A stretch of 64,000 nt of DNA, taken from UBA2227 sp036677505 (lineage in GTDB: Bacteria; Bacillota_I; Bacilli_A; Erysipelotrichales; Erysipelotrichaceae). The stretch covers positions 1 to 64,000 of the forward strand of contig JAVBWK010000028.1 in the NCBI GenBank assembly GCA_036677505.1, given 5' to 3'. The translations under genes were made by a program, and so were the position numbers. How positions within the stretch are numbered: the first letter of the stretch is position 1; each line of letters starts with the position of its first letter. Below the pieces are notes generated by a model. The model had not been told where the DNA came from and made no database searches. It worked only from the letters and a program-made list of their open reading frames with translations. Shown here piece after piece: positions 52,037-59,982 of the stretch.

Positions 52037-52623
52037 TGCAAGAATTAGCGATGCATATCTTAGACATCGTCCACAATTCTATCCGGGCGGAAGCCAATTC
52101 GATCACCGTGAATGTTTTCTGTAAGAAAAGTGAAGACATTTGTGGATTTTCGGTTATCGATAACGGAATCGGAATGAGACCTGATGTATTGGATAAAGTA
52201 TTGGATCCGTTTTTTACAACTCGTACGACACGAAAATTCGGTTTGGGACTGCCTTTGCTGAAAATGACCTGTACGATGTGTGACGGTGAATTCTCAATTT
52301 CATCATCACCGTGGCAAAAGACGGAAGTCGTTGCGAAAATGAAAAGAAGTCACATGGATACTCCGCCTTGGGGAGATTTGGCTCAGACGTGGATGGAATG
52401 TTTCCACGCGTTTCCTGCAGGGCGTCTGATATTTACGTTTGATTTTGATGATCACAAGGTCGTTATCGACAGTGAAGAGATCATCAGCGCGATCGGTGAT
52501 CGTGAGTTATGCCATGATTCATCGGTTTTGATTCAGTTAAGAGATTATGTAGCGGATCAGATAACACCATATTTAAGGGAGGAAAGTTATGAAATCATTG
52601 AGCGATTTGCAGCGCATTCGTGA
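52033..52623 (+). CDS. Second HATPase-domain protein in the hydrogenase operon
   Basis: A 196-residue protein with an N-terminal GHKL ATPase domain: N-box MHILDIVHNSIRAEAN, G1 VIDNGIGM and G2 FGLGLPLLK. The C-terminal half has no recognised domain. There is no histidine-kinase dimerisation helix or receiver next to it, so it is not an ordinary two-component kinase. It overlaps the PHP gene by four bases and the next gene by 35. Confidence 0.78.
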   Translation: MMQELAMHILDIVHNSIRAEANSITVNVFCKKSEDICGFSVIDNGIGMRPDVLDKVLDPFFTTRTTRKFGLGLPLLKMTCTMCDGEFSISSSPWQKTEVVAKMKRSHMDTPPWGDLAQTWMECFHAFPAGRLIFTFDFDDHKVVIDSEEIISAIGDRELCHDSSVLIQLRDYVADQITPYLREESYEIIERFAAHS

Positions 52624-52960
52624 TGAAGCGAAAAAACGGGTCGGTATGCGCGAAGGAAATCAACAATATCGCATCGTCGTCGGAATGGCAACATGCGGCA
52701 TTGCCGCCGGTGCCCGTCCGGTATTAACGACACTGGTCGAAGAAGCGGCGAAAAACGATTATCCGGTCACCGTCACACAAACCGGTTGTATCGGTATGTG
52801 TACATTGGAACCGATCGTTGAAGTGTATGGACCTCAAGGGGATAAAACCACGTATGTTTTGGTCGATCCCAAAAAGGCAGTAGAAATCCTGGAAGAGCAT
52901 ATTGGCAAAGGCAAGGTAAAAACTGAGTATACCGTCGGTTCTTCGGGCGTAGCGTTATGA
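52589..52960 (+). CDS. Thioredoxin-like [2Fe-2S] ferredoxin
   Basis: A 123-residue protein of the NuoE/HydB N-terminal type. Its cysteines in ATCGIAAGA and GCIGMC could hold a [2Fe-2S] cluster. Comparable small ferredoxins lie directly before hydB in many NAD-dependent hydrogenase operons. The ATG follows GGAGG and overlaps the previous gene; the stop overlaps hydB by ATGA, implying coupled translation. Confidence 0.85.
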   Translation: MKSLSDLQRIRDEAKKRVGMREGNQQYRIVVGMATCGIAAGARPVLTTLVEEAAKNDYPVTVTQTGCIGMCTLEPIVEVYGPQGDKTTYVLVDPKKAVEILEEHIGKGKVKTEYTVGSSGVAL

Positions 52961-54756
52961 TGGAGCGCGTTCACGTTCTCGTCTGTGCCGGCACCGGATG
53001 TACATCTTCGCAATCAGATGTCATCGTCGAGAAATTTCGCAGCTATGTCCGTCAGTTCGATTTACAGGATGAAGTCAAAGTCATTAAGACCGGTTGTTTC
53101 GGTTTGTGTCAAAAAGGACCGATCGTGGCCATTCATCCGGATAAGACCTTTTACTGTCATGTCACCCCGTCGGATGTCGAGGAAATCGTCGTTGAACATT
53201 TGTACAAAGGACGCCCGGTCAAACGACTGGAACTGTCGGATATCGATGAGCAGACCAAAGAAAAAGTATTCGAAATCGAGAAAATCCGGTTCTATGCCAA
53301 GCAAATGCGCATTGCACTGAAAAACTGCGGTGTCATCAATCCGGAAGATATCGATGAGTATATCGCTCAGGACGGATACATGGCTTTGGGAAAAGCGTTG
53401 GAATCGATGAGTCCGCAGGAAGTCATTGATGAGATCAAAAAGTCCGGTCTGCGCGGCCGCGGCGGCGGCGGTTTCTCGACCGGATTGAAATGGCAGTTTG
53501 CGGCCAACCAGCCCAAAGGTCAGAAATATGTCATTTGTAATGCGGATGAAGGTGATCCGGGTGCATTTATGGATCGTTCCATTTTGGAAGGGGACCCGCA
53601 TGCTGTGTTGGAAGCCATGGCAATCGCCGGGTATGCGATCGGAGCCAATCATGGATATGTGTATATTCGGGCAGAATATCCGATTGCTGTCGAGCGCTTG
53701 AAGATCGCGATCGATCAGGCCAAGAGTTATGGTTTGTTAGGCAAAAAGATTTTAGGTTCGAAGTTTGATTTTGATATAGAGATCCGCTTGGGTGCAGGTG
53801 CTTTTGTGTGTGGCGAAGAAACCGCTTTGATCGCTTCGATCGAGGGCAGACGCGGTATGCCGATGCCCAAGCCGCCGTTTCCGGCAATCAGCGGTGTCTG
53901 GGGCAAACCGACGATCATAAACAATGTCGAAACTTTTGCGAATGTTCCGATTATTTTACTTAAAGGTGCGGACTGGTTCGCATCGATCGGTACCGAAAAA
54001 TCCAAGGGTACCAAAGTATTTGCTTTGGGCGGTAAGATCGTCAATACCGGTTTGGTTGAAATCCCGATGGGAACGACCCTGCGCGAAGTCATTTATGAAA
54101 TCGGCGGCGGCTGTCCCAACAATAAGAATTTCAAAGCCGTTCAGACCGGCGGACCTTCGGGCGGCTGTCTGACGGAAGATGATTTGGATACACCGATCGA
54201 CTTTGATAATCTGGTCGCATTGGGATCGATGATGGGTTCCGGCGGAATGATCGTACTGGATGAAGATAATTGTATCGTCGATGTTGCCCGGTTCTATATG
54301 GACTTCATCGTTGATGAATCCTGCGGAAAGTGTACACCGTGCCGGGTAGGAACCAAGCGCCTGCTAGAAATGCTCAATGATATATGCGAAGGCCGCGGTT
54401 CATTGCAAACGCTGCATGATATGGAAGATTTGGCAAATAAAATTAAAGACACTTCGCTTTGCGGTCTGGGTCAGACAGCACCCAATCCGGTATTGTCCAC
54501 CTTACGGCTGTTTAGGGATGAGTATCTGGCGCATGTCGTTAAGAAAAAATGTCCGGCCGGTGTCTGTAAAGCCTTGCTGACTTACTCGATCATAAAAGAC
54601 AAATGCCGCAAGTGTTCACTTTGTGCGAAACAGTGTCCGACCGGGGCGATCACCGGCATTCCCGGCAAGGAACCGTATGTCATCGATCCGAGCAAATGTA
54701 TCAAGTGCGGTGCCTGTATGACGGCATGTCGTTTTGACGCTGTCGTTCGGGTATAG
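52957..54756 (+). CDS. hydB: Hydrogenase HydB / NuoF-like flavoprotein subunit
   Basis: A 599-residue subunit that binds FMN and NAD(H) and, in bifurcating hydrogenases, divides electrons between NAD and ferredoxin. It has an N-terminal [2Fe-2S] thioredoxin-like domain (CAGTGC and CFGLCQ), the NuoF core with GLRGRGGGGFSTG and NADEGDPGAF, the ligand set ESCGKCTPCR and two C-terminal [4Fe-4S] motifs (CRKCSLCAKQCP and CIKCGACMTAC). The architecture equals Thermotoga HydB. It overlaps the preceding ferredoxin gene. Confidence 0.95.
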   Translation: MMERVHVLVCAGTGCTSSQSDVIVEKFRSYVRQFDLQDEVKVIKTGCFGLCQKGPIVAIHPDKTFYCHVTPSDVEEIVVEHLYKGRPVKRLELSDIDEQTKEKVFEIEKIRFYAKQMRIALKNCGVINPEDIDEYIAQDGYMALGKALESMSPQEVIDEIKKSGLRGRGGGGFSTGLKWQFAANQPKGQKYVICNADEGDPGAFMDRSILEGDPHAVLEAMAIAGYAIGANHGYVYIRAEYPIAVERLKIAIDQAKSYGLLGKKILGSKFDFDIEIRLGAGAFVCGEETALIASIEGRRGMPMPKPPFPAISGVWGKPTIINNVETFANVPIILLKGADWFASIGTEKSKGTKVFALGGKIVNTGLVEIPMGTTLREVIYEIGGGCPNNKNFKAVQTGGPSGGCLTEDDLDTPIDFDNLVALGSMMGSGGMIVLDEDNCIVDVARFYMDFIVDESCGKCTPCRVGTKRLLEMLNDICEGRGSLQTLHDMEDLANKIKDTSLCGLGQTAPNPVLSTLRLFRDEYLAHVVKKKCPAGVCKALLTYSIIKDKCRKCSLCAKQCPTGAITGIPGKEPYVIDPSKCIKCGACMTACRFDAVVRV

Positions 54757-54767
54757 GAGGGTTGACC

Positions 54768-56516
54768 ATGATCAATTTAAAAATAAACAATATTCCGGTC
54801 ACAGTGGAGCCGGGAGCAACGATATTGACGGCGGCTTCCAAAGCCGGCATCAAGATCCCAACCTTGTGTTACTTAAAAGACTGTACGCAAACCGGCGCCT
54901 GCCGTGTCTGTACTGTTGAAGTCAAAGGTTCACGTACTTTGGGTGCTGCCTGTGTGTATCCCGTTTCTGAGGGAATGGAAGTGTTTACTCACTCTGCCAG
55001 AGCCATCGATGCCCGTAAAAACACGGTCAGCCTGATCCTTTCCAATCACTCCAAAGACTGTCTGTCTTGTATCCGCAATCAAAACTGCGAGTTACAATCA
55101 CTGGCTGACAGTCTGGGCATTCGTGATGTGAAGTATGAGGGAGAACGCACGGCCATCACGTATGATGATGTAGCTTATGGTATCGTTCGTGACACGTCCA
55201 AGTGTATTTTGTGTGGGCGTTGTGTCGAAACGTGCAAAAATGTCCAGGGACTGGGTATTCTCGGTTATATCGACCGCGGTTTCAAGACGAAAGTCGGTCC
55301 GGTGATGGATAAGAGTTTTGCAAATGTCAACTGCATGCAGTGCGGTCAGTGTATCAATGTCTGTCCGGTCGGTGCATTGGCTGAGAAAGAAGAAATTCAT
55401 CAGGTCGTTCAGGCTCTGAGCGATCCGAAGAAACATGTCATCGTTCAGACCGCTCCGGCCATCCGTGCTTCTTTGGGTGAAGAATTTGGTATGCCGATCG
55501 GCTCAAGAGTGACCGGGAAAATGGTAGCTGCTTTGCGCCGGATCGGGTTTGCTAAGGTATATGATACCAATTATGCTGCCGACCTGACGATCATGGAAGA
55601 GGGAACGGAATTTCTGCATCGTTTCAGTGATAAGGGAACCCTGCCGATGATTACCTCATGTTCGCCTGGTTGGGTCCGCTATCTGGAATTTGAGTATCCG
55701 GATCTGATCCCGAATCTTTCGACATGCAAATCGCCGCACATGATGTTCGGTGCGATTTTAAAGTCGTACTATGCTCAAACCAAAGGAATCAATCCAAAGG
55801 ATATGTATGTTGTTTCGATCATGCCGTGTGTTGCTAAGAAAGAAGAAAAAGAGCGCAAGGAAATGATCAAAAATGAGATGAAGGATGTCGATGCTGTTTT
55901 GACTACGCGTGAACTTGCCCGCTTGATCAAGCTGTATGGAATCGATTTTGCTTATCTCGATGATGAAGAATATGATCAGGATATGTTTGGTGAGTACACC
56001 GGAGCCGGTGTCATCTTCGGCGTTACCGGAGGGGTCATGGAAGCGGCCTTGCGTACCGTGTATGTCAAACTGACCAATAAAGAGTTGGATGATGTCAAAT
56101 TTGAAGCGGTCCGCGGTATCCATGGAATCAAGGAAGCGACCATTTCGATTGACGGGACAGATATCCGGGTGGCTGTGGCTCACAGTATGACCTTGGCAAA
56201 ACCGTTGCTTGATGATATCCGCAACGGAAAGTCACCGTATCATTTCATTGAAATCATGGGATGTCCGGGTGGCTGTATCAATGGCGGCGGTCAGTCGATC
56301 GTCAATGCCACTATCCGCAATAAGTATCCCAACAATGAATGGTTGAAGTTGCGTGCAAAAGCTATCTATTCGGAAGATGAAGCCCGTCCGGTCCGTCAAT
56401 CCCACAAGAACTCTCAGATCTTAGCCCTGTACGAGAATTTCTTGCATGAACCGTGCGGTCATGTTTCACACAAACTGCTGCATACTCACTATACACCAAG
56501 AAAGCGATTCAAATAG
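54768..56516 (+). CDS. hydA: [FeFe] hydrogenase catalytic subunit HydA
   Basis: A 582-residue H2-forming enzyme. N-terminal [2Fe-2S] domain (CYLKDC, CRVC), a His/Cys [4Fe-4S] site (HSKDCLSC), two ferredoxin-type clusters (CILCGRCVETC and CMQCGQCINVC), then the H-domain. H-cluster motifs are TSCSPGW (296-302), MPCVAKKEE (352-360) and CPGGCINGGGQ with Cys499 and Cys503. The first motif differs from the common TSCCPGW. With HydB and HydC it forms the NAD/ferredoxin-linked complex. The start at 54768 follows AGGAGG. Maturases HydE, HydF and HydG are not in the window. Confidence 0.95.
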   Translation: MINLKINNIPVTVEPGATILTAASKAGIKIPTLCYLKDCTQTGACRVCTVEVKGSRTLGAACVYPVSEGMEVFTHSARAIDARKNTVSLILSNHSKDCLSCIRNQNCELQSLADSLGIRDVKYEGERTAITYDDVAYGIVRDTSKCILCGRCVETCKNVQGLGILGYIDRGFKTKVGPVMDKSFANVNCMQCGQCINVCPVGALAEKEEIHQVVQALSDPKKHVIVQTAPAIRASLGEEFGMPIGSRVTGKMVAALRRIGFAKVYDTNYAADLTIMEEGTEFLHRFSDKGTLPMITSCSPGWVRYLEFEYPDLIPNLSTCKSPHMMFGAILKSYYAQTKGINPKDMYVVSIMPCVAKKEEKERKEMIKNEMKDVDAVLTTRELARLIKLYGIDFAYLDDEEYDQDMFGEYTGAGVIFGVTGGVMEAALRTVYVKLTNKELDDVKFEAVRGIHGIKEATISIDGTDIRVAVAHSMTLAKPLLDDIRNGKSPYHFIEIMGCPGGCINGGGQSIVNATIRNKYPNNEWLKLRAKAIYSEDEARPVRQSHKNSQILALYENFLHEPCGHVSHKLLHTHYTPRKRFK

Positions 56517-56522
56517 TATCTG

Positions 56523-56544
56523 GCCCACGCAAGTGGGCTTTTTT
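56523..56544 (+). terminator. Intrinsic terminator of the hydrogenase operon
   Basis: GCCCAC/GTGGGC with a GCAA tetraloop and six Ts. Confidence 0.92.
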
Positions 56545-56601
56545 GTCACATTTTGTCAATGACAAATGAAAATCATGACAGTTTATTTTTTTGTGATTGT
56601 T

Positions 56602-56607
56602 TATAAT
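56602..56607 (+). promoter_or_regulatory. Probable -10 of the radical SAM operon
   Basis: TATAAT (56602-56607), 24 bases before the next start codon; no convincing -35 in the A/T-rich stretch upstream. The hydrogenase terminator lies 57 bases earlier, so a promoter is expected here. Confidence 0.5.
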
Positions 56608-56631
56608 AAATTCAGAAATGGAGGGTCGTCT

Positions 56632-57495
56632 ATGAGTGTTATGAAGCCGTTTCTTCCAAAGATTCCGGTACTACCGCCAAAAGCAGAGCCGGTATTACCG
56701 CCATCATTTTTCAAACCCGTTGAAAAGGAGACTGAAACCTTATACTTGTGGTTCAAGAATGCTTTTCGGACAGGAATCAAATCATTGCCTTCGCAAGTAA
56801 AAAAGATAGGTATTCGATTGTTGATTGTAGTTTCGATCAATATGATTTTTTGGACAGCAGAACCTTATCTGCTTCCCTCATTTATCGGAAACATCGTATC
56901 ACTTGTCGTTTTTCTGACCGCGACCTACAACGATATCATCCCTAAGACGATTTTCTGGGTCATCATTTTCACTTTTGGTGAGCGATTGTTTAAGGGTATG
57001 TTAAAAAACGGTCCGCAGAAAACTCTGCGTCCGCTCAAAGAGGTGGTTCCTCAGTTTAAAGAGGCATTACAGCTTTCAAAAGAGAAAGGGAAGACTCTTT
57101 TGCTGATCGGTTCGGGTATTGGGTTGATCATCGCGAATAATTTTGCCAGTTACAGCCGTTTCTCAGGTGCTAAAAACAAATTTGACAAGTATTTTGTAGC
57201 TTTGGTCATCGGTTTTACCGTTTCATATCTGTTGGGTGAAGGCAGACAGACGGGATTGTTCAAGTTTGTACGTCTGCTTACTTCAGATTTATCGCGCTGG
57301 ACCAAGAAAAACCTGCGCCTGGTCGAACATGAGATTTTTATCGTTTTGACCGCAATTGTGATCGGTCTGTTTCTTGATGCTCCTCTGATAGCCATCGGAT
57401 GGATGTATGGCGGATACATCGCAGGAACCATATTTGTGATCGGTGGTATCGTCTATCCTTTGATCGATAAGAAAACCAATGAAAACAAAGGTTGA
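56632..57495 (+). CDS. Uncharacterised polytopic membrane protein
   Basis: A 287-residue protein I do not recognise. A proline-rich N-terminal tail (about residues 5-30, several PPK/PPS steps) precedes about six hydrophobic segments, clustered at residues 60-115, 150-165, 190-205 and 235-280. The loop between the first and second half is basic and lysine-rich. GAGG precedes the ATG. It is first of four tightly packed genes and overlaps the radical SAM gene by 17 bases, so it most likely works with it, for example as an exporter or membrane anchor; this is inference. Confidence 0.75.
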   Translation: MSVMKPFLPKIPVLPPKAEPVLPPSFFKPVEKETETLYLWFKNAFRTGIKSLPSQVKKIGIRLLIVVSINMIFWTAEPYLLPSFIGNIVSLVVFLTATYNDIIPKTIFWVIIFTFGERLFKGMLKNGPQKTLRPLKEVVPQFKEALQLSKEKGKTLLLIGSGIGLIIANNFASYSRFSGAKNKFDKYFVALVIGFTVSYLLGEGRQTGLFKFVRLLTSDLSRWTKKNLRLVEHEIFIVLTAIVIGLFLDAPLIAIGWMYGGYIAGTIFVIGGIVYPLIDKKTNENKG

Positions 57496-58555
57496 CCACA
57501 CGTATCGGTTTGTCACGGTGTTTGATCCGAAAACCGGATTTTCATTGCGATCCGATGTCATAGACCACCAAGGCAACTATACCGGAAAGGATCCGTTTAT
57601 GGCGGAGTTTCCGGAGCTGATCGACATCGGGATCATGGGTCACTGCCTGCACGGACTGTCGGGAAGATGTAAAGTTTCGAAAGTCGAGTGTTATCAGTCC
57701 GGAGATCATATCATCGAGCCCAATTTGTCACTTGACCGATTTCGTGAAATTATCCGTCAGTGTGAAGGGAGGACCTTCCAAGTGGCTTTGGGAGGCAGAG
57801 GGGATCCTGAGCAGCACGAGCACTTTGAAGAAATTCTGAAAACATGTGAGCGCCATGAAGTCATACCTAACCTTACGACTTCAGGTATGGGAATTACCGA
57901 AGATCATATTGCGCTGATGAAAAAGTATTGCGGGGCAGTGGCGGTCAGCTGGTATCGCTCTGAGATGACATGTTCGGCTATCCGGCGTTTGGTTGCGGCA
58001 GGAGTCAAAACAAACATTCACTATGTGATCAGCAATGAAACGATCGATGAAGCGATCGATCGAATGATCAATAATAACTGGCCCCCTGGTATTAACCGTA
58101 TCATCTTTTTACTTCATAAACCCGTCGGATTGGGCAGGCAAAGCAATGTTTTGCGGGCATCGGATCCGAAAGTCATCCGTTTCTTTCAATTATTCAACGA
58201 AAAAGAACATATCGATAAAGCCGGATTTGACAGCTGTTGTGTTCCGGGATTGCTAAGCAATACACACAACATCGATATTCAAACCATCGAGCCATGTGAA
58301 GCCGGCCGTTTCTCAGCATATATCTCCAATGATTACCGGTTATATCCTTGCAGTTTTGAAAAAGATGAGAGTATCAGTGTCGATTTGACGAAATTCACGA
58401 TCGAAGAGGCATTTAACAGTGAAGTCTTTCAACGGTTTCGTTTGAGATATCGAAATCACTGTCCGACATGTGAGAAAGTAGATCACTGTTTTGGCGGATG
58501 TCCGATCATTCCGTCAATCAATACCTGTAACCAACGAAATGAGGTGGTATTATGA
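57479..58555 (+). CDS. Radical SAM/SPASM protein with an unusual cluster motif
   Basis: A 358-residue enzyme. In place of CX3CX2C it has Cys56-x7-Cys64-x6-Cys71 within GHCLHGLSGRC...ECYQSG. The barrel follows, with ALGGRGDP and NLTTSG like the glycine-rich and strand motifs of radical SAM enzymes. The C-terminal SPASM domain is exact: Cys273 and Cys291, then Cys328-x2-Cys331-x5-Cys337-x3-Cys341 and Cys350, enough for auxiliary [4Fe-4S] clusters. SPASM enzymes often modify peptides or proteins, and the next gene, overlapping by ATGA, is the obvious candidate substrate. An internal ATG at 57599 has a better ribosome binding site, but the upstream residues look family-like. Confidence 0.8.
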   Translation: MKTKVDHTYRFVTVFDPKTGFSLRSDVIDHQGNYTGKDPFMAEFPELIDIGIMGHCLHGLSGRCKVSKVECYQSGDHIIEPNLSLDRFREIIRQCEGRTFQVALGGRGDPEQHEHFEEILKTCERHEVIPNLTTSGMGITEDHIALMKKYCGAVAVSWYRSEMTCSAIRRLVAAGVKTNIHYVISNETIDEAIDRMINNNWPPGINRIIFLLHKPVGLGRQSNVLRASDPKVIRFFQLFNEKEHIDKAGFDSCCVPGLLSNTHNIDIQTIEPCEAGRFSAYISNDYRLYPCSFEKDESISVDLTKFTIEEAFNSEVFQRFRLRYRNHCPTCEKVDHCFGGCPIIPSINTCNQRNEVVL

Positions 58556-59982
58556 AAATCCGAATTGATTTTGTCACAAACTCATCCAGTGAAAGCTTTG
58601 GGGTCGTTGTCGTCGATACGATAGCGACGATCAGTACGACCGGAGCAGCTTTGGTCCTTATTGAATCTGCCAAACAGGCGTTGATGGGTGATTCAGCCAA
58701 AATCGCACAGGAAATTGCCAAAGCTGTTGAGGCTGATGCCGAAAATCAGAGTCAGCATGTGCTTGACTCGTATTCAGAAGCTGAAAACATCATTAACAAA
58801 GAGTTAAGTAATCTTCAAAATGAAATGGCCGAACTATCAAAGCAATGGCTTGAATCTGATAAAACTGCGGATAAAAGTGATCCTGGTTATGATCAGCTAA
58901 AAAACCAGTATGAAGAGTATATGGAGTATCTGAAGAATCAGGTACAGACGAAAGAATACGAAAAATACATGGTTGAAGTTGAGAAGGCTGAGCAGCAGGC
59001 AGCCATTGAGTCGAAAAATGAATGGATAACTCAGCGTCAGACCGATATGATTGCGGTCAAGGAAGAGATGGCCCTGTTGCAGGCAACTGCCAAAGGTTAT
59101 GGCAGCAAAGGTTATGACACCAAAAATATTGAAGATCGTTTAAAACAGTTGCAGCAACGCGAACAGGATTTATCGAATATTCTCAAATCCAATAATGCCG
59201 AATTTGAATATACGGCAAGAGACCGGGGCGAAATCGGTCCGGGGGCTGAGTTTGACAAACTGACGAAGCAAATGGCCAAGAAAAGGGCAGAGATGGATAT
59301 TGCCATCGGATTGGCCAATGAAACCCGCCGAAAAGAATTGAAGGCGGCTATGGAAGCTGCCGAAGCTGAATATGCCAAACAAATGGCTGCAGCCGGAAGG
59401 TGGGATATGGCGACCAAAGCTGCTGAAGGCATACAGTTTGGTGCGGATATGGCCATAGAAGGACTTTCGCATGTCACCGGTCCGGCTGGCAAATCCATCA
59501 AACTTGCCTATACTGCCGGCAAGTCCATGGGAGCCGGTCTGGGTGAGGGTATGGCAGATCCGAAAAATGCCGGCAAACATTTGGCCAAAGGGATTGCCGA
59601 TGCGGTCACGGAAGTCATCAAAGACGGCTTGGATGACAGTCCGTTTAAAAAGGCAGCCGTAAGTATCGCAAACAGTGCATTTCAAAGCGGAATGGATTCG
59701 ATGATCAAAGGTAAGGACTTCGGCTCAGGAGCTAAAAGCGGAGCTCTAGATGGTGTGTTGGATAATGTTCTAGAAGCCGGGATCGATAAACTGGCCAACA
59801 AGCTGCCGATACCCAAAGGTTCTTCAGTGGATGTCAGTGATTTCAGTGTCAGCCAAGTGATGAACAACAATCCTCTGGCCAAAGGGATCATGAAAACCGG
59901 AGTCCGTGAAAATGCGATGAATGAACTGAAGGGAAGCCTGAAAGACGGCATCAAAGATCAAATAACAGGAGGCGACGAATAA
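58552..59982 (+). CDS. Coiled-coil protein with N-terminal NSSSESF motif, possible radical SAM substrate
   Basis: A 476-residue protein, not recognised as a named family. Residues 1-16 read MKIRIDFVTNSSSESF, then comes a hydrophobic stretch (about 17-42), a long charged coiled coil (about 45-285) and an Ala/Gly-rich C-terminal part (about 295-470) with repeated small-residue helices such as AGKSMGAGLGEGMA. No signal peptide or cysteines are visible. GAGGTGG precedes the ATG, which overlaps the radical SAM gene. The layout recalls secreted effectors or phage tape-measure proteins, without proof. Confidence 0.75.
   Translation: MKIRIDFVTNSSSESFGVVVVDTIATISTTGAALVLIESAKQALMGDSAKIAQEIAKAVEADAENQSQHVLDSYSEAENIINKELSNLQNEMAELSKQWLESDKTADKSDPGYDQLKNQYEEYMEYLKNQVQTKEYEKYMVEVEKAEQQAAIESKNEWITQRQTDMIAVKEEMALLQATAKGYGSKGYDTKNIEDRLKQLQQREQDLSNILKSNNAEFEYTARDRGEIGPGAEFDKLTKQMAKKRAEMDIAIGLANETRRKELKAAMEAAEAEYAKQMAAAGRWDMATKAAEGIQFGADMAIEGLSHVTGPAGKSIKLAYTAGKSMGAGLGEGMADPKNAGKHLAKGIADAVTEVIKDGLDDSPFKKAAVSIANSAFQSGMDSMIKGKDFGSGAKSGALDGVLDNVLEAGIDKLANKLPIPKGSSVDVSDFSVSQVMNNNPLAKGIMKTGVRENAMNELKGSLKDGIKDQITGGDE

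Noticed and set aside
57479..58555. Hydrogenase maturase (HydE or HydG) because of proximity to hydA
   Set aside because: It lacks the CX3CX2C motif of HydE/HydG, has a SPASM domain they do not have, and is separated from hydA by a strong terminator.
58552..59982. Phage tape-measure protein
   Set aside because: The coiled-coil and Ala/Gly-rich layout is similar, but there are no other phage structural genes and the protein is short for that role.
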